Source: Apostichopus japonicus
Lineage: Eukaryota > Echinodermata > Holothuroidea > Aspidochirotida > Stichopodidae
Assembly: GCF_037975245.1 (NCBI RefSeq)
Contig: NC_092566.1
Span: 10,045,501-10,109,500, forward strand
Direction: 5' to 3'
DNA: 64,000 nt
Each line of letters begins with the position of its first letter. The first letter of the stretch is position 1. The position numbers and the translations under genes are program-made. Below are positions 35,102-44,680 of the stretch, one piece after another. Below the pieces are notes generated by a model. The model was given only the letters and a program-made list of their open reading frames with translations, was not told where the DNA came from and ran no database searches.

Positions 35102-35189
35102 CTGGCAGTTTGCCAAGGCTTAAGAAGTTTTCGTTTTTCTGGCACGTTGCCAATGTTTGAGATAGTCCTCTTTTTGGCAGTTTGCCAAG
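35102..35189. promoter_or_regulatory. Three NFI-like dyads in DIRS core (copy 3)
   Basis: CTGGCAGTTTGCCAAG (35102), CTGGCACGTTGCCAAT (35139) and TTGGCAGTTTGCCAAG (35174). The third contains a perfect TTGGC-N5-GCCAA. The spacing of 37 and 35 bases is identical to copy 1, although the intervening sequence has diverged. Confidence 0.5.
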
Positions 35190-35619
35190 ATATTAAAGCA
35201 TCGTTTGAAACCATTCAGTCTTGCGCATTTTAGCATATTCGGCTTGCGCATTTTAACATGTTCTGAGAGTGGGTTCCACAAGTGTTTTAGAACACAAGTG
35301 AGGTTTTAAACCTAGATATATGGCGATGAATTATTATTATTAGAGAGGAGTATAATTAGCGAGGACGATCTGACCCATGAATGCCCAGGAAAACTATGTC
35401 ATGTCCTGGTTTCTGCTGGTACTGTACTTGTTAAACACATTTGGGATGTGTAGCGATTAAAGGTGTAGCGGTTGCGGTGTTTTTCTGCAATTGATTCGAA
35501 CCTGTCGTCGCAGCCCAAGCTGCTAGTTTCGGGGGGCAACGATCCCCCCGATGTAGAAGGCTTTCCTCCTCTGGGAAGCGGGAGTAACCGTCCTCTGTAA
35601 CCCCGAAATCTAGGGGTCG

Positions 35620-37116
35620 ACCTCGTCGTCTAGGCCGGACAGGTTGACCGACGTTCTGCAAACCAGAAGTTCCTCACCGGGGGACAAATCAGGTTGCATT
35701 CTTTGGTCTGGGATTGATCGTGGTGTCGCGGCCGGGTGTTCAGTGCCCGTATTTGTCCTTCCCTCTCTGAGGCTGGGGATAAGTATATGTCCCTTCGCCG
35801 TGGGAACCTCGTTCGGGGCCGGCTCTCTTTTCGGATTGGGCGCTCTGGGGGCCCAGCAGTTGTTACTCTCGTCGGCCCCCGGCCTCGGGATCGGCCGCGG
35901 CTCCAGCTAGGAGGTCTGCGGACCGGGTTTGTGCCCCTGCTTCCCCGTTCTGGGGGCCCAGCAGTCGTCGATCTCATCGGTTCCCGGCTCCGGGACCGGC
36001 TCTGGGTCCGTAGTGGGGCTTTGGTTTCGGGCTCCCTATGGAGTCTCGTCGGACCCGGGCCCTCCGAAGCCCATCTCTCGGGACCCAGCAGTCGATTGTA
36101 GCTCCGGTTCCCGGCTTCGAGGCCGGTCTCGGATCCGGAGTGGAACCTCGGTTCTTCACTCCCTCTGGGGTCTCGCCGGACCCGGGCTCCCGGAGCCCAT
36201 CTCTGTGTGTACCACGCCGAGTACCACTCTCCTCGACCCGGACATTTTGTCCGTTCCGGTCGGAATTTCTAATGGGCTTTACATTGGCCTTTAGCCTTGC
36301 CCTTGCCTCCCCCTTGGTCATACAATCCGGACGTCGCCGGGACCTTGGGTTCTGGTCGGAATTTCTAATGGGCTTTACATTGGCCTAGGCCTTGCCCTTG
36401 CCTGCCCCCTTGGTCATACAATCCGGACGTCGCCGGGACCTTGGGGGGGCAAAAACTCTTTCTTCTCTCTCTCTATCTCTCTCCTCCGGAAGGGGAGTCT
36501 CGTACATCAGCTAGTACAGTGCGCCAAGCCATTGGGCCACTCTATGTGTTCTTGGCCACTCCCCATTCTATCTCTTAACGACTCTTTGGCTTCTTCCTCA
36601 CCTCCAGTCTCTCCTACAATTCCCTCCCCTCTCGGAGAGCCGTTGGGGGTACGGGATGGTGTCCAGTTTGTCCCGGAGCTAGCTAGCTAGCCAGCCAAGT
36701 GTATAATTCTTGCCAAGGAGCTGGCGTAAACAAGATTTAGACCAACAAGGGTCTCTGGGCTACAGGTCCTGCCTCTGGGGCAAGGATCCTGGCCAATCCC
36801 CGCCCGATCCGGGCGGAACATCAAAACAATTGACATAATTCAAGTGGCTCCGAGTACATGATTGAAAAACTCACGTTAGGAAGGCTAGGAAAGGTAGTCT
36901 ATCGTAAGAACGTAAACTAACCAAGGGAGTGGAAGGAGCGGGGTGGGGAGACTAGAATTGCCTTTGCGGTTTTTGATCGCGATAACTTTCGTGGAAAATT
37001 TGTAGAACTTCGTTGACAACCGTGCCCGCAGTGGTCTAAATTTTGTCAACGAACTTATTCGTTTTCAACTTTTTTTTTTTTTTTTTTTTGATTTTCAACG
37101 TTTGTTATCGATCGTT

Positions 37117-37167
<51 letters not shown>

Positions 37168-37790
37168 CCACGGGAGTTAAGCGAAACAGTACTGTACGCT
37201 ACAAGAGTGAAAACCAACACTTAGAAAAGCGACCAAGTAACGAAGTACATGAAACGAGCAAACATCTTATAAGAAAAATAACAGATAAAAACATGTACAG
37301 ATAAGAACATGTAAACAATGCGAGAACCGCCCATTCGCGCTAATGCGAAAAGGGGGTCGTGGTTACAAGGTACGCTACAAAAGTGAAAACCCAACACTTA
37401 AAGCGAACAAGTAACGAAAGCATGGAAGGCAAAAAAATTTTCTCTTGGCCGGAGCCTGGCCCTTCTCTTTCTCTGTCCACACTCTCTTCCTCGGCCCCCT
37501 CTCACCACCTCTCCTTCCTCTTCCTCTCCTATCTGTACTAGGTCTCCCACTACTAGGGAGCCGCTGGGGTTGGGGAGCAAGTCTAGTATGTTCTGTAGCT
37601 ACAATCTAAGTCCTGCTAGCCAGGTAATGATAATTAGCCAAGGAATGGGGGTGAACTGGGAACGCACCAGACACGGAACCCTCCTGGAAAAGTACGGCAC
37701 TAGGGACAAGGGCAAGTTCATCCCCGGCCCTCACTGGCCGGAACATGGAGCAGTCAATGCATTTCAGCTGATTCCTAGACATGACTGAAT
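35620..37790 (-). pseudogene. Duplicated, broken gag region of DIRS copy 3
   Basis: The gag start region occurs twice. One decayed version ends near 36860, where the Met codon is followed by a stop-containing match to the Cys block. A better one begins near 37790 on the minus strand (MSRNQLKCIDCSMFRP, matching MSRNPLKCINCSMFRP of copy 2). Between them are long T tracts (37070-37168 on the plus strand, poly-A in the coding sense) and a repeated TACGCTACAARAGTGAAAAC (about 37195 and 37370). A 96-base tandem repeat lies at about 36260-36450. Frames are broken throughout. Confidence 0.75.
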
Positions 37791-38739
37791 GACCCCTAGC
37801 TAAGGGAACAACTTCTTAACAATATGATAGGAGAAGCCCCCCTTCTTTGGGGAGGAAAACAGCTAACAAGGAAGAGATAGGTATAATGTAAACATTTACA
37901 AACAAATGTAATTATAAATATGATATACCCATGTAGTATAAATTAATATACACATGTGGTATAAGGATAATAAAATATACACACATGGTAAGGGCAATGC
38001 GATACTACCTTAACACCGTGCCTCGGCTAGAGGCCCGCGGCTTACAAGGTAACAGAATAGGCATAAGGCCAGCCCACAAAAAGGTGGGGAAAAAGCCAGG
38101 AACGAGCCTGGGAGCAAGGAAGGGACAAGTAATATAGATATATAACGTATAAAGCAGCGATAATACAAGAGAAGTAGAGTAGTTAACAACTAAACAACGG
38201 GTGAGGGAAAGAACTAACGCAATAGCGTGTGTAGCCAAAAAAGGCGGGAACTAGCGTAACTACGGTAAACAATTCGCGGAACTGCTACCAGTACTAGAGT
38301 TCTGCACAGAAAAAAAGCGGAGCGAACGCCGCTCCCGAAAAACAGCCCTAAAAACCTCTCTAAAAAAAGAAAAGGATACTTATCGGGCTGCAAAGACTTC
38401 AAATACTTCCAAAAACAGTGGATGGGAAAAAATTTCCGATCCTAGGAACCAAAAGTGGACGAAATTCGGTGGAAAATATCCGCTCGAAAAAATACGAAGT
38501 AGACGCTTTGGTTGGTAGAATGAGAAGGAAGGTTGGTGACCCGTGAAGCCGGGTCACAGAGGGTGCACAGTGTTAAAAGGTTACCAGGACATTCTAGGCG
38601 CGGTAGAATGAGGTGCATAGGTTGGGGGGAGACAGGTAAGCGAGGAACGAAGTAAATCCTCAACGACCTCTTGTTTTAACTGTTCACTAGTAATAAACCA
38701 CAATGATACACTGTGGGTGCTTCCACCCTAGATCTGGCT

Positions 38740-39099
38740 CAGTGGCGGAGCGCCATACAGTCAGGGCGGGCGGAAGCCCCTCCTGACGCCCTTTTCAGCT
38801 CTTTACCACTTTTTACCTATTCGCGATTATTTACTTTTTTATTGCGCTCTCATGTACCTATCGACATTTGTCACATTTTGTTGGTGTAATTCGGCGATGA
38901 CACCTATTTATTCTTCGTTTATCTGCAAATTAGCCAGGCCCGGAAAGGGTCATTTCCGGCAATCTATGGAGTATCTTTACTCAAAATATTTGTGTACGCT
39001 ACGCGCCAACCTGTGGCGGCGCTCCGCACAAATAGTGTCGAAAGCGCCCCTACAGACCATTCTCGCCCCACCTGACCAATACCCCTAGCTCCGCCACTG
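38740..39099. mobile_element. hAT-type MITE, copy A
   Basis: A 360-base element with terminal inverted repeats CAGTGGCGGAGC … GCTCCGCCACTG. Its body matches 53972-54370 (for example TTATTCTTCGTTTATCTGC and AGGCCCGGAAAGGGTCATTT). Flanking 8-mers (ATCTGGCT, ATCAGGAT) match at only five positions, so the target duplication is worn. No coding capacity, so it would depend on a hAT transposase elsewhere. Confidence 0.85.
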
Positions 39100-40795
39100 A
39101 TCAGGATCAGTATCTGATCCTGACGTCCTGATCACAGACGGCTGTAGTGTAAACACAGTTCAGATTCGGATCTGATCCTCCTATTCTGATGATGGCAGTG
39201 ACCAGGATCTGATCCGGATGTTGAGATCAATCACTCCCACATCAACAGTGACCCCAGATATCCGGTGACCTCATTACGTCATTTATGTTCAATGCAATGT
39301 TCCTTGCTTTAATAACCTTTGTTAGTTAAATAGCGGTTACTTAGCTTTAAGGCTATGTAGCATTGCTCTTCTTCAACGTTACGGGGGAAAACAGGAGTTC
39401 TAAGAACATGTAGAACATAAGAGAACAAAAACTAGAAAGCTGAGGTTTTGAGGAGACAGGTAAACAAGAAGGAAATTAAAATACTAGTCAAATTTCTGTA
39501 TTTTGTTACAGTCTGTGAGTTAAAGTACACAACCAAAAAGTTGGCTTCTTCCTGCCATATGATAGCAAATTGTTAATGGTCAAACTGTTTACTTAATATG
39601 TAAGTGATTAATTCTTGCAGGCAAACACAGGACATTCACCTCAAAGCAAAAATTGTATTATTTTAAACCAATCGTTATTGATACTGAGCTTATTGAGCTG
39701 GATTACTTCCTCTCTATGTAGAGTAAGATACCCTATTACCCTCTATAAACCACAGCTGTTTCAGTATGGATACCACATGGCACAAAATTCCAGGATACAG
39801 GAAGTCACTGAATCGAATTTGAAATGTCAACAAAAGTCCAGGAAGTCTCTGCCAACATTTACCGTATCTAGTTTATAAGTACTGTATCTAAAGATAATTT
39901 ATGGATCAACTTTTATATGAATTCATAAATACAGTATAAATTACCAATACACACGATCAAAGGAAGAGTTCACTTGCTTGCACATATACCTGTAGTATGC
40001 TTGAAGATTCTAGAAGTACTAATTCTACCAAATGATTATTGATTAACAGTTCTCATTTGCAATTTATAATAACCATTTGACTGTGGTGCACCCACTATGA
40101 CCAAACACCAAGCCCAACCTCCCCCTCCCTGCCCCCCACCCCCTCCCTACATCTCGTCTCCTACACATTTGCCATCTTGATGGGGTATAAGTGGTAACAG
40201 ATAAGTCAGAACTATGAAACAGGGCCTAATGCATATCGCCAACTGTAGCTACGAAATGAGTCCAGTCTACTACTTCAATAGGTAGATTAAGGGTGATGCC
40301 CACAAAATGGTCATCAGTATCCTCCCACCACTCCCCTCCCCCCTCCCCCTCCCAACCCAAGAAAAAATTGTAGCAATTCAAGAATTTAACTGTCACCTTC
40401 ATAGCTATATCATTGTGGCATATATATTCACTTTTAAAACTAAATCCATTATAACAATTTCAGGGAACTCTTTGAAAGTGAACCTCCACAAAATCACTTT
40501 GGATACTTTCTGGGAGTTTTTAGCCCTCAGAAATTTGCGCGGCAATATCACTAATGATCTACTGTATCCACACCCTTAAGCAACTTCTAGTATAAATTCT
40601 TAATTGACCATTGAATGATTTCTATGATACAAACTATAATTGCCACCTTCATACAATTCGATATTTTAACTTTTGAGTTTATATAAAATTTACAAAGCTG
40701 CTGTAACTTTCCAGACCCCTGTAAGTGCTTTTTCTAGTTGATTTTGATACATTTTCGGGGCTCATGAATACTTAAATCCCATGTTGAACAATGTG
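39100..40795 (-). other. Paladin intron 1, noncoding
   Basis: A GATC-rich patch with the inverted repeat TCAGGATCAG-TAT-CTGATCCTGA lies at 39101-39123, just beyond the MITE. GGAGACAGGTAAACAAGAAGGAAATTAAA at about 39451-39479 resembles a worn DIRS terminus. C-rich tracts lie at about 40116-40150 and 40322-40356. No exon is supported. Confidence 0.5.
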
Positions 40796-41059
40796 TAGTG
40801 CGTTTAAATTTAACTAGTCAACTTTCGCTTCAAATAATGAGCAAGAAGAAGAAACTTTTGAAATTTTCCCAATTTATGTTTGTATATTTATATAATTGAA
40901 CAGTGAAGAGACTTCCAGCCTCCACCGTAGTGCGTTTAAATTTAACTAGTCAACTTTCGCTTCAAATAATGAGCAAGAAGAAGAAACTTTTGAAATTTTC
41001 CCAATTTATGTTTGTATATTTATATAATTGAACAGTGAAGAGACTTCCAGCCTCCACCG
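40796..41059. repeat. Perfect 132-bp tandem duplication
   Basis: The unit beginning TAGTGCGTTTAAATTTAACT and ending CAGCCTCCACCG occurs twice back to back (40796-40927 and 40928-41059) with no difference that I can see. The right end of the unit is the 3' edge of the tRNA-like sequence at 41050-41120, so the duplication is of the body of a tRNA-derived element. Near-identity points to a recent event. Confidence 0.9.
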
Positions 41060-41120
41060 GGATTTGAATCCGGGCCTCCCGCTTTATATACGGACACCCT
41101 AACCACTAGGCTATGGACGC
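41050..41120 (-). repeat. tRNA-derived element head, anticodon ATA-like
   Basis: On the minus strand, GCGTCCA pairs with TGGAGGC as an acceptor stem with one mismatch. TAGCCTAGTGG fits the A box and GGATTCAAATCC the B box. TCCGT/GCGGG closes a seven-base anticodon loop ATATAAA. It is 71 bases and folds like a tRNA, but the ATA anticodon, the acceptor mismatch and the attached duplicated body argue for a SINE head over a working tRNA gene. Confidence 0.65.
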
Positions 41121-44079
41121 TGATTGTCCAAAGGTTCGAAACCTGTAAGGCAGGTCTTTACTCCACCGTAGGCGTTTATCACCTGTATCAAACAATACTA
41201 GTTCTATTTTGGTGACATATTTGCCTTACTCTAGAGATCAAACATGATGCTAACCAACTCGAAATCATTTGTGATTCCTAAAGCCGGATCTCGAAAGAGA
41301 TACTTTGAACAGACATAGATCCTGTGTGTAACAGTCACTACAAGAGATTGCAGTACTACATTTTGAGTATCTGTGATTATTATTACTCTCCACAAAACAG
41401 CCAGGTATTATCCAAATCAGATCATATTGCAAGAGAATCAAGTCACATGATACCATGGGTTGGTAATCCTATTAACTCACACGATTGACCCTTGACTTCC
41501 TTTTTTTCCATTTCTCATACAAACTTTTATGATATGTTTGATGAATTTTGACAAGTCAAATTTCTCCCAAATTCAGTAACATAGAAGTTTCCAATTGGGT
41601 GTGGCACTTTGACAGACAGACACTGATATAAAATTTTATTATATTGATACACATTTCCAAAGGATAACTTTTAAACTGATGCAAAACGGTGACATGCAGG
41701 GGGAAATAATTATAGGCTACAGTACTCAGAATTTGCATTATGTACAGTATACACAGTCATTGTCAATTGTAATTATCTGTTCTACTAATCCTTTGGCAAT
41801 TAGCAAACACTATTAATGAGTAAGGCTGCACTTTCTTAACCAAGAGAACATCACCTGTTCCTTCAGACGACAGATTTTTAGATTCAACACAGAGACAAAG
41901 TTTTGAAAATGGTTTCAATATCAGTGGAGACAGGTAAGCTACACTATGGTAGCAGTAAATTTTAAGGGTTCAACGTATCACTGAAAGTTAAGCTCTCTTA
42001 GTTATGATTTTTTTTTATGTACGACAAATATGTACAACTCTACATGAGAACCTCATAATATTAAAAAAAAGGGGGGAGGGAAAAGGGGAAAAAAGGGGGG
42101 GAGTTAAATGGGGGAAAAAAGGGAGGAAAAAGTGTGAAAAAAGGGTACACTCTGTCAGTTCTTGCAGTGGATTACACCGTTCATAATAATCATCATCTCT
42201 ATTCAGTTTCGGATCTGAATTTCATTAACGGTTGCTGACTGAATTAATGTTATTTATTTCTACTCACTTTCCGCACTCATCATTTTGTGTACTCCCCCTC
42301 CCAACCCCCTCTATGCTCCTGCTGCCCGTCGCTGTCTTCGTTCCTCTGCCAGGGCCTACCTTTCTCTTCCCAACTCACCATTACAAACATGATACAGGTA
42401 CTGTTGTTTTGCCTACTGTCCTCTGTTCCTCATCTGTGACACCAGCTACTAGACCATATTAGATTTTGCACTAAACTTTCTACATTCAAGCGTCTTTTAA
42501 TACTTGTTCTTTTGATTGCCATCGACTTGTTTTGTTAAGCATCTACTGTAGAGCAGCTCACTTCTCGTCTCTGATTTTGGCGCTATTTAAATCCATTGTA
42601 TAATTATTATCATTATTATCTCAACAGTGTACTGTAGTTACGTATACATGTATGCTCGCTGCGGGAGTTGGCAAGACCTGAGTATACTGTAGTTTAATGC
42701 AATCATACATGTATAAAACCAAACCCCATTCATTACACTCCAATCAAGTGAACGTTTCATAAAAAGAGGTGCCTCCACAAATTAAAAGAGTTGCTATGAC
42801 GATGCAATATTGTGATTTTTTTATGCCTCTTAGTAAGCCTTGGTTACTATACAATACAATTTTCGAAGCAATAATTAAAATTTGCCTTGAACAAAAGCCA
42901 GCTAAAGATATATCCAGAGAGACGATCGAATGCATCATATTTGATAAAATATAGTGTGATTATAATATGACTGTCAGGAGGGAAACATCTGTGCTTGTCA
43001 GACAAACTGTCATCTTTGAAGGAAACGATCACATCATTACACAGGATCCTCCTAAAGAGAGATTCATTAGCATGAAACATAGACATCAACTCATACCATG
43101 TCATATGTGCATGTGTCTTCAATCTGTTCAACATACATTTAATACATGTAGGGATAAACATATTAGGGCATAATGAAACAGATAAGAAAAAAAATCTCCA
43201 ATAATATTTTGCTAGGAAAGGTTAATGTGTTTTTAACCTGTAAAAGTCCAACCTGATTTAAGAATCCTAAGTACTGTAAATTTGAAATTAATTTCTAGAT
43301 TGCAATGTATAGTAGTCTTAGTTTACTGCATTAAAGTCTCAATACGTGTATGAGCTGATGAATTTCTGAAAATAAACTTCAGAAGTAGATTCAATGTTTC
43401 TTATTCTAAATGCACTCTGACCAGGGGGGTGTAATGGAGAAAAGCTGTCGCAATCGAAAGAAAGAAATCTATTGTCTGTTGCCGTTATGGCGCAAACAAT
43501 TTACCGTAAAATCACTGCGACCGCCCATGTCAGCATGTTCATTACACAAATGTTAACTAAATAGTCTACCCATGCAGTCCGATCAAGATTTTATCACGCA
43601 GTCCTATACAGTACTTGTATCATCCACGTTTTACAATTCCATGCAGGAAACGTCTGAAAACGCCTATTCGTTGCAATGGAAGGAAATGACACAATATCGC
43701 AAGCTACATCGGTAAGACCGAGACAAGGATACAAGAGCAGGGATCTAAAGACAGGCTAGCCACGAAAGTAAAAGGAAGCCTAGGCCTAATGGTCGTAAAC
43801 AAAAAGAGAGAGATTTAATTGGGGCATGATCTGTTGGGCGGGGCTTGCAAATTTTGATTGAAGTTTGTAGAATCTGCAAACTGGTTAATAAATCTGGCAA
43901 ATTTTATTGAGCTCAAAATTTTTAACGACAGATAACTCAATAAAAGTTTTATGAATATTGATACGAAAATTGCATAGAATGGTGTTATTTTCACTGAACT
44001 TTTAGTGCAGTAAGGGAAAAATACTTTAAAAAAGACTTTAAGGGAAAAATATTATATGGCACTACAAAACCGAAAGTTA
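41121..44079 (-). other. Paladin intron 1, noncoding
   Basis: A strongly purine-biased tract (A/G only over most of about 42061-42146, with runs of five to eight G) is the main structure. GGAGACAGGTAAGCTACACT at about 41927 resembles a DIRS terminus but lacks the rest. No exon is supported. Confidence 0.5.
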
Positions 44080-44330
44080 TGCAGATAGTCCAAGACAGAA
44101 GTTTGATTTCTATTTGGCATGAAAACAAAGAAAAACAGAAATTCCGAGACCAAACACGTTTATACACTTTGGGGTGGTAGAATGAGAAGGGGGGGCTTCG
44201 ACCAGAAGAAGCCAGGCGTAGAGGGTGTACAGTGCTAAAACCGTTACCATTGCACACTAGGCATCACATGGTAGAACAAGAGTGCTGAGGTTGTGGGGAG
44301 ACAGCCAAACGAGAAGCGAAGAAATTACAG
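44080..44330 (-). mobile_element. Isolated DIRS 5' end (relic) with partial duplication
   Basis: The order GGGGTGGTAGAATGAGAAGG, GAGGGTGTACAGTGCTA, CATGGTAGAACAAGAGTGC, GGTTGTGGGGAGACAG and GAGAAGCGAAG follows the DIRS right end, with heavier divergence. The stretch from the terminus outward (about 44295-44480) is repeated at about 44487-44680. The second copy again starts GAGACATGTAAGCGAGTAACAAAGTAAAT, so the terminus and its flank were duplicated together. Confidence 0.75.
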
Positions 44331-44680
44331 TACGACAGATATGATCAATTTATGAGCCCTCTCTTAAAACTAAATAAAACTTGAATTTAATTCCTCAACT
44401 ATGTGAGGATATATACTTTACATTTGTAACATCGATTGAAATAAAGTGGAAATCCTTTGTAGTACAAACAAGGTGTGATCAATGTTTTAAATGCAGAGAC
44501 ATGTAAGCGAGTAACAAAGTAAATATGACCAATGATGAGCAATTGATGACCCTAGCTCTCTCTCAAAACAATAAAACTTGGATTCAATTCCTGCACAATG
44601 TGAGTACATATATCAGAACATTTACTGTACAGTATAACATTGATTGAATGTAAGTGGAAATCTTTTGTAGACCTAACAGA

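Larger units (their letters stand above)
33723..35620. mobile_element. Foreign core segment, copy in DIRS copy 3
   Basis: Colinear with 8640-10425 of copy 1: tRNA-like block (33896-33976), SINE (34104-34328), CAAACTCCCAACAGGG and GGTTTGTAGAAATTCCACCT. An AT-rich part, CATAGGATCGCTCAC, three NFI-like dyads (35102-35189) and GAGAGGAGTATAATTAGCGA follow. Many substitutions separate the two, so their common ancestor is not recent. Confidence 0.8.
31902..38657 (-). mobile_element. DIRS-type retrotransposon copy 3, non-autonomous
   Basis: A 6.76-kb element, coded on the minus strand. The left end is ACTCCAAAACTTACTGG and the right end is GAGGAACGAAGTAAAT. It has inverted repeats and an internal complementary region at about 32690-32790 whose junction reads AGTTTTGGAGT|ATTTACTTCG, matching this copy's own ACTCC end, not the ATTCC of copies 1 and 2. 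In coding order it holds a duplicated and broken gag region (37790-35620), the foreign core shared with copy 1 (35620-33723), and a recombinase frame truncated at its start (33722-32743). RT and RNase H are absent. The recombinase catalytic half is the best preserved in the window. Confidence 0.92.

Noticed and set aside
41050-41120. Functional tRNA gene
   Set aside because: The fold is good, but the acceptor has a mismatch, the anticodon would be ATA, and the 3' side runs into a duplicated SINE-like body.
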